Position numbers and translations under genes: made by a program
Notes under the pieces: generated by a model
The model's input: the letters and a program-made list of their open reading frames with translations, nothing else
What the model was told of the DNA's origin: nothing
The model's database searches: none
Origin: Hsuehochloa calcarea
Taxonomy: Eukaryota; Streptophyta; Magnoliopsida; Poales; Poaceae
Direction: 5' to 3'
NCBI GenBank assembly: GCA_036346395.1
Contig: CM070604.1
Span: 48,077,662 to 48,141,661, forward strand
DNA length: 64,000 bases
In this document: positions 1-12,721 of the stretch, piece by piece
How positions within the stretch are numbered: position 1 is the first letter of the stretch
Layout: each line of letters opens with the position of its first letter

Positions 1-1350
1 AAATGATTTGACTTGGGCACAATGGCATGTTGGTGTGATTGTTGGGTTTGACAAGGAAAGGTGCCTGTGTCCCTAAGGACCGAAAATGTTGCTTATGCCA
101 TTGATCCAAGTACTTTTGCGTACTAACCACATGAGGGTTATATGGGACCCTCTTGACGTAGTACTTTGGCGTGTGTTATCTCCGAGTCGCAGGAGGGGGT
201 TGTGTGTGTTGTGTGAAACATGATATGTGTTCTCTGGGTTTTGTGTTGGGTGTGCGGTGGTGGAGATTCCGGGTAGGCTCTCCACCTCGAGGAGCATTGT
301 AGTTGTCCAAGGCTTTACTGCGGCGGGTAGTTGACCGAGGCTTTACAATGACTCGACACAACGTATGGGTTTCTATCCATACAGGCGGCTCGTAGTTAAT
401 ACACAATATTGGAAATGTCTCGTAGGACTTAGCCGTGTTAGGCATACCAAAGGAAGTGTGCTTAATCATGTGGCAAAAAGCGGTCCGACATGTGGGTAAG
501 TTGGTACACCTGCGCAGGATAAAACTATTCGAATAGCCTCGTCCTAGGTTATGGACACGCTTGGTGATTTCCATAAGATCTAGACTTCAACAACTATTTT
601 TGTTTTAAAAATTAAAACTTGACATGGTTGGCATGAATGGGTAATTCATGCTATTGTTGTGGTGACTAATGGTTAGTCACTTCGGAATGATTTTTATTGT
701 TGTTGCTACTTGATTACTACTGTTTGTATCAAATAAAATCAGATTTGTTAAATGGCTTTCAATCTATTACATTATTGCAAATAAAACTTGCTTTATGCTT
801 AAAAGTTTGAGTCCTAACTGCTCCACTTAAATAAGCTTGCATGTAGTTATTGCATAGATCATTATCATTCTTATATATCTTGTGAGTACATTCAAAGTAC
901 TCACCCGCTTTTTTTCAATGCTTTTGCTTGCAGAGGAAGAAGGTGAGCCCCAAGGGCCTCACTTTTGTGAGTTGTCTTTGTGGATTCGACGACTAGCTTT
1001 GGCGGTCCGTCGGTTGCCTTGTGGGTTAAAGGCACACTTGATTGGCTCTTTTGTTTTATAGCCATCTTATGGCACTTTTGCTTCATTGTTAAATTTCTTT
1101 ATGTATTTGTCATTTGGCCGGTCGGCCTCTCTTTTGTAATGACTATCCTTTATTTATGTTATCCTCTGGTTTGTTGTTTATGTTTCGGTTCTATGTGAAT
1201 GAATGGAATTGATGCATGAACTTTGTAAAGAGGTGTGTATACTGCACTCTGGGAAGTATACATGTCTCGAGTCTCGGATTACCTGATTTGTGATGCTAGG
1301 ACCAAGTGGATGGTTAAGCATTACAAGCCGGATAAACCGGGGTCTCACAC
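1..1350 (+). mobile_element. 3' part of a long Ty3/gypsy-like LTR (start outside window)
   Basis: Non-coding repeat that runs in from the left edge and ends at GGGGTCTCACA (about 1340-1350). It matches, in inverted orientation, the repeat at 60200-64000 over more than 1 kb. Shared landmarks are the AAACTATTCGAATAGCC stretch near 523-539, the GTACTCAC segment near 897-903 and the TGTGTATACTGCA segment near 1232. It also resembles the complete solo LTR at 8575-12339. It is inserted in the copia 3' LTR that resumes at 1351: the interrupted sequence reads continuously in the solo copia LTR at 39564-41469. Family assignment (long gypsy LTR) is inference from TG...CA-type ends and 5-bp TSDs of its relatives. 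Confidence 0.65.
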
Positions 1351-1961
1351 CACCTGCACAGCAATAGACAACCAAACCGATTCCGGGAACAAGTTCTTCA
1401 CAACTTGACCCACGCCAGTTCCCCAATGCAATATGCAACAATAACACATTGATAACTAAGCATGAAACACAATCAACACGCATCAATGCGAACTTGGCTT
1501 ACCTCCAAGTCATCTGCCGGCCGATCACTTAACGAGGGGCGGTCCGACCGATTTCATCTTGGTCGGACCGCTCCCACAACGGCGGTCGGACCGGTCCAAA
1601 GGACTTAGCCAAAAATCTAGCTTGAAAATCCGAAACCTTCTGGAATTTTCAACTCAATAGAACTTTTGACTGGGAGCTCTAAAGATGATGGGACCACATC
1701 CAGGAGACTCCCCTCACCTACCTACACAACCTATTTTTGGCTTAGCTCCAAAAGCCAATTTTAGGTCAGACCGGTCCGACCGGCCACCGCTGCCGGTCCG
1801 ATCAGTCCCACGTGGTCCGATCGCCGCACACCACCGGCCGGCGCGCTGTGGTCAGACAAAGATAAGCAAACCTCGAAAACGCGAGATTTTGCAAACCAAC
1901 AAAGCGATTGCCAATTGACTCATCATCCTGAGATCGTGCACATATCCTCACGATATCCACA
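1351..1961 (-). mobile_element. Ty1/copia 3' LTR, truncated by nested LTR insertion
   Basis: This is the 3' LTR of the minus-strand copia element. It is a close direct repeat of 7342-7950 and a homologue of the inverted solo LTR at 39564-41469. Read on the minus strand it begins TGTGGATATCGTGAGG at 1961, directly after a polypurine tract. It is interrupted at 1350/1351 by the long LTR that covers the left edge, so most of its U3/R/U5 lies outside the window. It carries clustered GGTCGGACCG-type palindromes. Confidence 0.85.
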
Positions 1962-1973
1962 ATCTCCCCCTTG
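1962..1973 (-). other. Polypurine tract (PPT) of copia element
   Basis: On the minus strand the sequence AAGGGGGAGAT immediately precedes the LTR start TGTGGATATC. This is the expected primer site for plus-strand DNA synthesis and fixes the 3' LTR boundary and element orientation. Confidence 0.85.
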
Positions 1974-3714
1974 ATGAACACATTGGCAATTCCCAAGAAA
2001 ATGTGGTTTTTCAAATTGAAAAGTAAAAATCGCCGTTTTCGCATAAAGGCACAACTTGGTCCATAAGCAAGAAAAAGCTTAGGAACCGACCAAGCTGGCT
2101 TCAGAATAGTATAGGCAAGTGAGATATGGCAATGAGCGCACAAAAGGATTCAAATTCCAGAAGATGGCTAAAAGTCTCACTAAGGTCCATATGAAAGACA
2201 ATATGTTCTATTTGACCTTTGATCATTGTGAGTCTTCTTGAATTGCAATTCAGAACAGAAAAAGGCAATAAAACCCAGAGACTCAACTCACTATGATCAC
2301 AAATTTTCAAAAGGTTCACAAAATTTTATTTGTGTGTGTGTGTTCTTTTATGTATGAAACCTTCTGTAAACCAAAAGCTCCAAAGCAGCATTTTCTTCAA
2401 TCCTTCTCCCCCTTTGACAATGAATTCATCAAGATGCATGAGAAAAGAACGAGCATGAAGAAATGACTTTATTTGAAATTTAGCAAAAGGAGCCATGACC
2501 ATTATCTATGTAGACAGTACAAGACATATACCAAGCCATATAAAGAGTAGAAGCTATATTCAATCATGGCAAAAACATGTAATGCAAAGCTAAAACCCAG
2601 ATAGCAGCAATCTGAGATTAACAGAATTAAAACCATGAAAGGTTGCTCAATGTCATAGATTCACTAAAAGCAACCAAAAATGAGTCAAGCCATGTCTATA
2701 AGGAAAAAGAGACTCAAAACAAGAACTGAGGCATTTTGAGCATTAAGAGTATTCTTTTGAAGCAAAACTCAAGCACTTAGCATTTTGAGCATTTTTCTAA
2801 AAGGATTTTTTTTTCAACTGTGCTAGATCTCAAGCCTTGCCGCGACCATCTCAAGCGATAAGCTTAAGAGAGTGGTCTAGGTCATCCAAAACTCCCCCTG
2901 AGTTCATGCCTAGTGCAATGGCAAGCCGTCTCATGAGAAAGGATTGGTGAGATCAGTTTTTTCGCACAGAAAATCTCATTTTTCATTTGCTTAACTTAAG
3001 AAGATAAAAAGTTCATTTTTCATCTCAAAATAAGTTCAAGACTCAATTCAACCTATTAGACATGGCAAGAATCATAGAAGGATCACTAGAGCAAAACTAG
3101 TAACAAGATCCAACAAGACATGATTCGATTCAATTTGCTCACAGATATAAAGCTAGCAAGGCAAAAGCTAAGCTAAACACGAAGAGCCATAAAAGAAGTC
3201 TAGCAGACCATCACTTGATATGACAAGGTATAGAGTATGAAATCAAGCCATACAAGGATAATAATCAAAGCTCCACAATTTTTATTATGCAATGCAAGAC
3301 ATTTGTAATGAAAATGCATTATGATACAATGAAAACAAAAGAGCAAATTCCTCAAAACATCCATGCCTCGATCTTTGGGATTTGAGATAAAGGATCCGGG
3401 TGTCGATCTTGAGATGGACGAGGCACAGGAATAGCAAAAGAAGCAAAGAGAAAAATGATTAGGCACAAGATCATAAGAATGCCCATGAGCACCACTGGAC
3501 CTCTCCAAAACGATCTACCAAAAGACCGATACTCCCCTGTCTAGGTGCTACCGTGGTCTATCCTCACGATATCCAAGACCAACTTCTTTGCTGGACCCAT
3601 CAAAAGAGTCAACAAAATTCTCTACAAACCTAGGCCTATATGTGGTACATTGAATAGGTCGCCGGCTCTAGAGACTACACCAAGAAGAGACTCCTCTAAT
3701 GGATCTCAAAGTGC
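1974..3714 (-). other. Non-coding internal region of the copia element
   Basis: This 1.7 kb stretch lies between the gag remnants and the PPT, where protease, integrase, reverse transcriptase and RNase H should be. It is A-rich on the plus strand. I see no long open frame and no Copia RT or integrase motif in the short ones, so the element appears to lack pol and to be non-autonomous. Confidence 0.6.
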
Positions 3715-6025
3715 TCACTCTCTCTTTCCTCTGAATTTTTGCTCTCCTAAGCAAAACTCAACCGTGTGGCCCTCTTTCTTGCGAAGGTGCAATGGTACTT
3801 GACCTTTTGAGGGGTCCGTCTTGGTGAGACGAAGCACCTTTCTTGCTAGAAGGAGATTGAGCGGAACCTCGACTTTAGGAACAACCTTTGAAGTCAAAGA
3901 AGGTTCTTGCTCAACCAAACCACTTTTCACAACTCTAGCAATCTTAGGTGGGTGATTCTTGGAAAACTCTAGTGACTTAAAACCTAGGCCACTGTTTTCA
4001 CACTCACCTTGGATTGGTCTAGAATCAAGTTGAGTTTCTTTTCCCACTAGAAAATCTCTCAAGAGTCATTTTGAGGTAATCGTTCTCTTTGCCAAAACTC
4101 CACAATTGGAGCACTTTTTAGAATCGATTGCCTCAACATGTTTGCTCTTAAGAAGATCCACTTCCACTTTGAGCCTCACAAGACACACAATAGGACTCTC
4201 CAATCCTATTCAAGCTGCTCCTTAAATTTGACTCTAAAAGACTCTTGTATCTTACCAATAGCAGTTTCAATTTCACAGATACAACATACAAGAGGAAGAA
4301 TCAATAACTTTCTTTGAAGCATGAGAGACATGGATCTTTCAATTTTAGCTTTCTCTTCAAGAGTCTTGTTTAAAGCTTCAATCTCAATTGTAAGCTTAGG
4401 GCAATTTTCACAAGAGGCAATTCTAGAATAAGCAACCATTTCACCATCTCTTGCATTTTAATTCGATTATTCTTACAATGAGAACAAGTGTGACTAGCAT
4501 CAAATTTTTCCAATTCTTTTAAAGAGCTATCCAGTTTTAATTCTAGCAAAGCACAGTTTGAGCAAGTTAACGGAATAGCATCTAAAGCAGTCACATCAAG
4601 CGGAATGGCATTCATGTAAACAGAACTAGACTTGAGAGATTCTAGTTCAGAAAGAGCATTTTTTAATTGTTCTTCAACAGAGGAATGAGCATTATTCAAG
4701 CTTGACAATTCATTAAGCAAGCTAGAGCATGAATCACAGAAATCATCAGGATTAATGGATTTGAGCCTAACCACTTCTAGGTTCAAATTATCAATCATTG
4801 TATCATGTTTCTTGATCACTTTAGCTTGCTTATGCAATTTTTGTTCAGCAAGCACTAAAGCCCTTTTCATGTCAGGAAGTGAAGGGCATACCTCATCGGG
4901 ATCACTGAAAGGATCCTCGCTGTTGGAGAAGTCGCTGTCGTGGCTGTTCTTAGCCATAAAGCACATGCCAGTGAAATCACGTGCCTTCTTCTTGCCACGG
5001 GAGTCACTCTTGTCGTCCTCCGACTCCGAGTCCACATCTTCCATGCTCACATCCTCTAGAGCTTCAAGGACTCGGCTGACAAACTTGCGATAGTTTGTCT
5101 TCTTGGACTTAGCATCCCTCGCTTGAGGATGCCTTTGTGACTCCTTCTCCTCCTTGCCCCTCAGCTTGGGGCATCTAGAGCGAATGTGGTTGAGCTCACC
5201 ACACTCGAAGCATGTGATAGGTCCACCTCTCCTCCTACTCCTCACATTATTGTAGGCCCTCGTGAATTTTGTGGATAGGAGGGCTAAGTCATCCTCGGGT
5301 AGCCTATCAAGTTGCTCATCGCTCAAAGAATGCAAAGGCATAAAGAAAATCCAGATGAGCTAACATTAAAGGAATCGGATATCTACCCTTAGATTGATCG
5401 ATCGGTAAAGCCATTGGCTCTGCATGGTGGGAGACGCGAGATAAAATCAATCTCATGCGTCTTCAACCTCGAGTAAAGCTTATCCATGGTAAGCTCACTC
5501 ATGACAGTGTTGTCATTTATGGCAGTGATCTTCATCCCCCAGACCTTCACATCCAAAGCACCCAAGAGCTGGCGTGCATTTTACGACTCAAGAAATACAA
5601 GATCAACAAATACGGAGATCATGAAGAATTTTAGAAAATCTCCCCACGCTCATCTAAAGATTCACGTGTCTTTGCTCGATCTTGGGTATGCTTTCTTAAG
5701 TCGGTTCTGTCTCACTTCCTTGATCGCATGGACCCTCGTGATAATCACAAAGAGTCCGCCAGATCTCATGAGCGAGCGACAAATGGGCAACACGCTCAAA
5801 CTCCGATCGACCGAGGCCTTGAATCAAAAATTTCGAGCCCTATTTGTTGTTCTCCACATCCGAGTGATCAAATTGTCATCGGCCGCAGACGACATAAGGG
5901 TTTTTCACCTTAAGCCAAATCGCGTGCCCTTGAGCCTCGATGTAGGCCTCCATTCGGGCCTTCCAATATGCAAAATCAACTCCATCAAAAACATGTGGCT
6001 CGATTGAATATCGCTCGATCGTCAT
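3715..6025 (-). pseudogene. Degenerate copia gag with CCHC zinc knuckle
   Basis: Capsid/nucleocapsid-like Gag of a SIRE/Maximus-type copia element, broken by frameshifts. The minus-strand start at 6025 opens a frame containing FDGVDFAYWKARMEAYI, typical of the plant retrotransposon gag (UBN2) domain; it breaks near 5890. Further gag-like pieces follow, including KVWGMKITAIND near 5540. An intact 323-codon segment at 5341-4370 carries a zinc knuckle, C44-x2-C47-x4-H52-x4-C57, followed by an acidic, coiled-coil-rich tail. A last piece at 4062-3715 contains EGHTVEFC, resembling a second, decayed knuckle. No pol is attached. The PBS and 5' LTR lie immediately upstream. Confidence 0.85.
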
Positions 6026-6064
6026 GGCTCCAAAGACCGGTTAAGATCTATAGAAAAGAGCTAA

Positions 6065-6079
6065 CCGGCTCGATACCAC
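6065..6079 (-). other. Primer-binding site (initiator tRNA-Met type)
   Basis: On the minus strand, directly after the LTR end TCCTACA, the sequence reads AGTGGTATCGAGCCGG. It matches the usual plant tRNA-iMet primer site TGGTATCAGAGCC except for one missing base. It marks the 5' end of the internal region. Confidence 0.75.
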
Positions 6080-6080
6080 T

Positions 6081-7950
6081 TGTAGGACCGAAAGGCGATC
6101 GAGGGGGTGAATAGGCGCTTCGAAACTTTCTCGCCTAAATCAAATTCAACACGAATTTCACTCCTTTAGCTATGAAAGCTAAGAAGATCGATAAGCACAC
6201 AATGAAACCTTATCTTGAATTCGATAACCCCAACAACCACACGACACAAATGTGGAGACTTAAACTCAAAGGGTTGATCTCAGGCACGGCGGTCGACAGG
6301 CTACCACGCAGGCGGTCGGACCGACGTTCTACCAGAGGTCGGCCGGAACTAATCGGCGGTCGGACCGGTGGGCGATGGTTCGACCCGGCGGACACGTGTA
6401 CGAATATACGGCGGTCGGACCGCCGTTCAAATACTGGTCGACTGGTTCGATCGAAGCGAAAAATGAACCCAAATCCAAAACGAAATTTGATCCAACTTTT
6501 GATTCAACCAATGAAACTTGACCAAATTTCGAGCACACCTCCCTAATGATATTGGAGACCTATTTCTAGCGACGATCCTTGGATCCACTTGCAGAATCGA
6601 TCTCTCAAGGATTTAACCAAGAAGTGCACAAACCCTAGAAATATGAAAAACTTTGATTCAAGACTTGCTTGTGGGGATTGATGGTCTAGATGATTCTAGG
6701 AGTATTCCCACACATCAAAGCAAGACAAAATGGGTCAAGAGACCAAGCATAAACCCTTGAATCAAGGAAGCACCAAATTCATTCAAATGAGAGAAGAACA
6801 CAAAGAGGAGACAAAGATCTCTCAAGCAAGCATCACCAGTTGATTGATCTCACAAGATGCTTACAAAGCCACTCCAACTAGGAGGACAAGAGCTCACCCA
6901 AGGAGCATACAATCTCTCCTCTCTTCCTCTCCAAACCCTAACCCTAGAAAAGCAAGGAAGAAACCAAATGAATGCCTCAAAGGTTTTCCTTCTCCCTTTC
7001 CTATTTATACTAGAGAGGACTAGAGTTTCACATTTGGGGCCCACTCACATGGGACCCCATACTAATCTGTTGAAGCAATCGCCGCTTCACCACGTGTAGG
7101 TTGATCACGGTTCTCATCGGCGCCAAGCCTCTCTTGTCCAATCCCATCGAACCTCCTGAGACTCGCACCGATATCCGCACCGCCGATCCAACCAAATCAT
7201 CGAACCACCGTTCGATCCATCTTGCCCATCTCGCACCATGCTTGAGTCACACGACCTCACCCGTATCCCCGATCGTTACGGACCTCGGCTCTCCAAGCGT
7301 AGTCCCGATCCACTCACCGCTGACGTCGTTGACTCGCAAGCCACCGCACGACAATAGACAACCAAACCGATTCCGGAACAAGTTCTTCACAACTTGACCC
7401 ACGTCGCTTCCCAATGCAATATGCAACAATAACGCATTGATAACTAAGCATGAAACACAATCAACACGCATCAATGCGAACTTGGATTACCTCCAAGTCA
7501 TCTGCCGGTCGGACCGCCCGCGTGGCCGGTCCGACCGATTTCATCTTGGCCGGACCGCTCCCACAACGGCGGTCGGACCGGTCCAAAGGACTTAGCCAAA
7601 AATCTAGCTTGAAAATCCGAAACCTTCTGGAATTTTCAACTCAATAGAACTTTTGACTGGGAGCTCTAAAGATGATGGGACCACATCCAGGAGACTCCCC
7701 TCACCTACCTACACAACCTATTTTTGGCTTAGCTCCAAAAGCCAATTTTAGGTCAGACCGGTCCGACCGCCACCGCCGCCGGTCCGATCAGTCCCACAGC
7801 GATCGATCGCCCCACACCACCGGCCGATCGACCACTGTGGTCGACGAAGATGAAGCAAACCTCGAAAACGCGAGATTTTGCAAACCAACAAAGCGATTGC
7901 CAATTGACTCATCATCCTGAGATCGTGCACATATCCTCACGATATCCACA
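6081..7950 (-). mobile_element. Ty1/copia 5' LTR (complete)
   Basis: 1870-bp LTR read on the minus strand from TGTGGATATCG (ending at 7950) to TCCTACA (6081). It is bounded by the PBS on the internal side. It is homologous end to end with the solo LTR at 39564-41469, and its U3 portion repeats 1351-1961. U3 holds many GGTCGGACCG-like palindromes. Compared with both siblings it has private indels and CG-creating changes. The outer TSD cannot be checked because the left end of the element is outside the window. Confidence 0.9.
7002..7010 (-). promoter_or_regulatory. LTR TATA box
   Basis: Minus-strand GTATAAATA. It lies at the same place as the TATAAATA in the solo LTR at 40520-40527, so it is the likely core promoter of the element. 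Confidence 0.6.
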
Positions 7951-8574
7951 CTCTGTCATCGCTGTTGCCGTTGTCGTCGCCATCACTGCCGTTGTCATCA
8001 TCGTCCCCACTGTTATCATCGCCGTCGTCGAGCATCCACCAGTTGTATTGGGCCTAACCGAAGACGAACACATGCGAACACAATGAAACCCTAGAATGCG
8101 AACACAAGAATTTTTTTTGTGCCGTCGGAACAATACCAGTTTTTCTGATTTTTCTCTTGCTCTATTTCTCTTGTTCACCAAAATCTGATTACAGGGGTGC
8201 CATTTTATTGAGAGTAAATGACTATTTGTATCCTGAAAAGGATTCTATGTATCCTAAAGGGGTACCACGCAAACTCTAGAATCCATAATGAATACTACCT
8301 AAATATCGTAGGACTTCGTAAAATCTAGATATACCATATACACAAAGATTACTAACAAATCACTCCCTAATCTTTGTGCACTTACTTATTGAGATAGTCG
8401 GTCTCAACTACAACTTACCCAACTGTTACCCAATACAGGATGGCGAACACATCTCCTTAATTCAAACCTTACTTCAATTCAAACACAAGCAAATCGCACA
8501 AATAAATCAGCCCCCAATCTAATAATTCTAGCTCACATTTCATCAACATATAGAATGACCCAAAAAATACTAAA
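7951..8574. other. Sequence between two retroelements, no gene recognised
   Basis: Begins with a GTC/GTT/ATC triplet-rich stretch (7955-8035), then AT-rich sequence with no convincing coding frame. The last five bases (CTAAA, 8570-8574) are the TSD of the adjacent solo LTR. Confidence 0.5.
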
Positions 8575-11500
8575 TGTAGCATCCCAAAGTTCTGTTACTA
8601 AAATTAATTAAATATATATATATAAATTAATAAAATTATTATTTTATTAGATTTTCCTAGTTTTAAAAGAGTTTTCTTGAATTTTTTGGATTTAAAAAGG
8701 TTCTTCCTATTTTCTAGAAATTATAACTAATTTATGTGCAAAATTAAAGGCCAACTTTAAGTTGGAAATAATTTTATTAAATTCAAAACTGGTTTATTTG
8801 ATTTTCTAGATTATATGGTTTTCCAAGTTCTTTGTTATTTCTGGGAGTTTAGTTTAATTTATTTCTATTTTGTTTTCCCAAAGTTTGTTTTCTTGTTGAA
8901 AAATTTAATTGAAGTTAATTATTTTAAGGTGTTGGATTTCTTATAGAGTTTCTACAATCATTCAATTCTAGTCCTTAGTTCAAATTTCAAATTGACTTCC
9001 AAAAAAATCAAAACAATTCTTGGCCAATTTTGAATTCAAATTCTCAATTTGAATTCACCTCTTCTCAATTCCAAACCCCAGCCAAAATTTCAAATTCAAA
9101 TGTCTATTTGAATTTTCTCCAAAATGTAAATCCCATAATTTCATTTCATTTTTATTCTTAGGCCGAAAACCTAATTTCATTTCATTTTTATTCGAGGCCG
9201 AAAACCTAATTTCATTTCATTTTTATTCTTAGGCCGAAAACCTTTTACTTTTCTTTTCCCTTTTCCATGTTTCTTTCTCATCTTTCCTTTTCCTTTGCTC
9301 TGTTTTGCTTTGGCTACCTGCTCCCTGGCCGCTGCGTCACGCCAGCACCAGCCTTGCCTCCCAGCCAAGCCGTGCTAACCCCAGCCCTTGGTCCCGCCTG
9401 CGCCAGTCCCGTGCCATGGTCGTGCCTGCCCCATCACCGCACATGAGCCGCGCCGACCCGACCACACTGTACACTCTCACGTCCACGAGCGCTGCTCGCG
9501 AGCGTTTCGATAGCACTGTCCACGCCATCAAGCCACCACCACCATCATCGTCTTGAATTTTCCGTTGCAATGCCATTCAATTGTGTAGTTTCAAGCGTTT
9601 CCAAACCGGGCAGTAATGTCACCGACGTTCATGCTCACGGCTGTGTCTGCTCGATTCTTCGTCCTCACCTATAAAATGGTGCTCTAGCACTCTCATTTTT
9701 CCCACCACACCCCCTACTACTCCCTCTATCAACTGAGCTCCGTCGGCGATGAATTTCTCGTTTTCCCGAACACTGACCACCACACCCAATTCGCGTTCCC
9801 GTCATTCCGGTGAGAATTTCGAACCCCGAACTGTGTCATGTCGTGTTCCCAAGACTAGTTATCGTTTCCCCTCAAGCAATTTCAGGTTTTCCGCAGCGCA
9901 TCGCCGGAATTTCATCGTCGTCTTTTTCTAGGATGATATCTTCCCCGTCGCTCGATCTCTTACTCTGGTGAGTTTTTCGTTGATTGGATCGCGTCATCAC
10001 GTGTTCCCTAGTCATTTCCTACCCACATCCACCTCAATTCGTCCTATCCATGGCCGAGGTTCTCCGCCACCATCGCCACCTTTCTCCTACCGCCGATCAT
10101 TGTTACGTCGCCTCCTCAGACCCCCTCCGGCCACCCTGACTAACCCGGACACTTCACCGTGCCCACACGCAGCCTGTGCTCACGACCCCTTCCTCCCCAT
10201 GCCACCGCATTTCCACCGCCGCCGCATGCCTGTGCGTCGCCGCCGCCTCTAGCGTCGTTGCCGCCAGTCCCGTGCTTCTCCAATGCTGTCACCACCACCT
10301 GCATGTAGGGGACCCCGCCGGGGTTCCATTTTTTTGGTCGTCGCCTACCACCGGTACTAACGTCACTCCCAAGCCGCCAGGAGCATCTCTCCTCTGCTCT
10401 GTTTCTTCTTTCTTTTCTTCTTGGCTCTCTCTCTATGACATTATGGGTCCACATGTCATTGGCTTCTTTCTTTTCTCTCTCTCTTGATTCCTCTAGAAAG
10501 TGGGCCCAAGAATTATTATACTACATTGATTCTTTGAAAAATCGGAACAATAAATTCCAGGGAATATTTCATATTTTTTATTTCTATCATTTCATGTGAA
10601 AATCAAACTTCCGGGTGTTCGTTCCCCTTCATACGAGCTCCGATTCTGTCTATTCTTGTTTATAAATTCATATCATTCCAATATATATCTCTCAAAACCT
10701 AAACTATTTAATTTGGAGTTTATTTTCATTTTTTTTCAAATTTGGATTATTTTCGAGTTTAGATTTCGACGATTTCGAAGAGTTAGATTTCGACGCCGTT
10801 TCAGAACAACAATTAATTAAGTAAGGCAAGTTACACCATTTAACCATTTTGATCTCATTATTTCAAATTATTTAAATTCTATTTTAAATTATTACTACAT
10901 TCTTATTTGTATTCAATTCAATATAAATCCCAGTTTTAAAATTATAGTTATTCCTAACTCCTTTGTATGTACAAATTTTGTTGTTGAATTAGACCTACTT
11001 GCCCATTCGATGAAAATCTAGTTTATGTAATAGTATGAACTAGAATACTTTAGGAACAATATGTGCCTAGTCATGCATAAACCAAGAATGTTCAATTTGG
11101 GAATTTTGGTCGAATCTTCAACTGTTGTTTAAAAATGAGTATATGGCATTGGTATGCCATGAAATTTTTTCAAATGATTTTGAAAAGAAAAATAAAATCA
11201 AAATTGGTTTAAACTTGGGTAAAATGGATATTAAGATGGTGCGAGTCAATGCACAATATCGATTCATTTCAATGATCGAGTTTAGGGTTTATGGAATGTT
11301 ACCCAAGTTGGTTAAGGACCGGTCTTCAAGCCACTTCTTGCTAAGCTCTACCGTACTAGCACAAGTTTTGAGTGGGACAGATCTGACTAACTAATTTGTA
11401 ACATTTCACTATGGTTGTACCATTCGGGTGTGTGGGCGTCGGAATGATCTACTTTTATTTATTCTCACATAGTGCAAGAGAGTGCTTCTAGCGGATGGTT

Positions 11501-12339
11501 TAATCCAAAGGAAGTGAAACCTTAGCGGGCATAACTACTTTAGGATGGCGCATTGTAAATGTATTGTGATAATTATTTAGTCATACACCTACGAAAGTGT
11601 GTCAGACAGACATTGTATGTTGAATATCCCTTGTGGGTAAAGTTGAACAACTTCCGCGGAGTATAAAACTATTCGAATAGCCATGTCCACGGTCATGGGC
11701 ATGCTGAGAAAAGCCACTCAAAATTGGACTTTAATTTTGATTTCAAAAGATTTTGGATAGTTTATCCAATTGAAAAATTGGGGCGGTTAGCGATATGATA
11801 GGAGGGTATATTTCATCAGAAATGTATGAAGATTATCATACTATAAAACTTGACAATTTCAAATCAAAAAATGATTTTTGATCTAGAATAACTACTTTGG
11901 AACTTAGTACAAATATTTAAAAAGAAAATATTGCTTTATGCAAATCAACCATATAAGTCTTACTTTGATAAATTCTTGCATGCATGATAATTTGTTATTG
12001 GGTGTAACTTGTGAAGTGCATTTTTGTACTCACCTTTGCTTAGTAAAATGTTGTTCAGTGGAGAAGAACTTTACTACCGGTGTTGATCTCGACGACTAGG
12101 CCGCTACCCTAGTTGACTACCTATGGCAGATTAGTTAGGCTCTACTATTTCTTTTTCGTCTTCCGTTGTGTTTTTTATTGTTAGCTTGTAAACCTTTTTT
12201 AATAAACTCTAATATCTATTAATAAAGTTGTACGGGATGTAATTGTTACCATATTTATTTACTGTGTACACTATCTACTGCTCCAGAGACTAGTGTAGAA
12301 TACATAGAGGATTTAAGGGTGTTACTCCTGGATCCGATA
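8575..12339 (+). mobile_element. Solo long LTR (gypsy-like), 5-bp TSD CTAAA
   Basis: Starts TGTAGCATCCC and ends GGATCCGATA, an eroded form of the relatives' end GGGTCCCACA. It is flanked by CTAAA at 8570-8574 and 12340-12344. Length is about 3.77 kb. A GC/CT-rich segment (about 9300-10480) gives spurious open frames, and a U3/R-like part near 12030 contains TTTGTACTCACC. The AAACTATTCGAATAGCC motif (11665-11685) is shared with 1-1350 and 60200-64000. There is no internal retroviral coding, so this is a recombination-derived solo LTR or an unrecognised non-autonomous element. Confidence 0.75.
9133..9241. repeat. Three tandem copies of a ~36-bp unit
   Basis: TAATTTCATTTCATTTTTAT followed by a variant of TCTTAGGCCGAAAACC occurs three times in a row inside the solo LTR. 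The middle copy is shorter by a few bases. Confidence 0.85.
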
Positions 12340-12721
12340 CTAAATCAAGATAAACATATGATAGATCACAAAACAGAGCAAAAACGCCCACGGATTTGAA
12401 ATCGAGCAGCTCACCGATTTGAGCGCGCCCACCTCTCGCCGCTCGCCACCGCCCGCCACTCGCCTCCCGTTCGCTGACACTCTTCCTCCCCCTCTCTTGG
12501 TTTCTCCTCTCCCCTGCATCTCTCTCTCAGAATTAATGGAACATACATAGAATTGGACGCGAGTACCAATGGATACAATAAAATTTTGATATGGATTAAC
12601 GGGAGCGGATGGGGCTCGGAAACAAAAACCCGCAACCAACGACATCAAATTCTAGCTCGGAAAACACACAAATCTTAACACAAATCGGACCGCTGGAAAA
12701 TCGACTGAGATTTAATAAAAT
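12340..12721. other. Upstream flank of the E2 gene
   Basis: CT-rich sequence on the plus strand (12410-12530) with no recognised gene. On the opposite strand it could be the remnant of a GC-rich exon, but no product was recognised. Confidence 0.4.

Noticed and set aside
1962..3714. Search for copia integrase or reverse transcriptase
   Set aside because: No Copia RT catalytic motif, zinc-binding HHCC pattern or long frame seen on either strand.
7955..8035. Possible tandem array of GTC/ATC triplets as a CRISPR-like or coding repeat
   Set aside because: Imperfect trinucleotide simple sequence without regular spacers or a supported reading frame.
10176..10487. Candidate small gene in the 8.6-12.3 kb region
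   Set aside because: Lies inside a solo LTR with exact TSD; no homology recognised and no splice structure.
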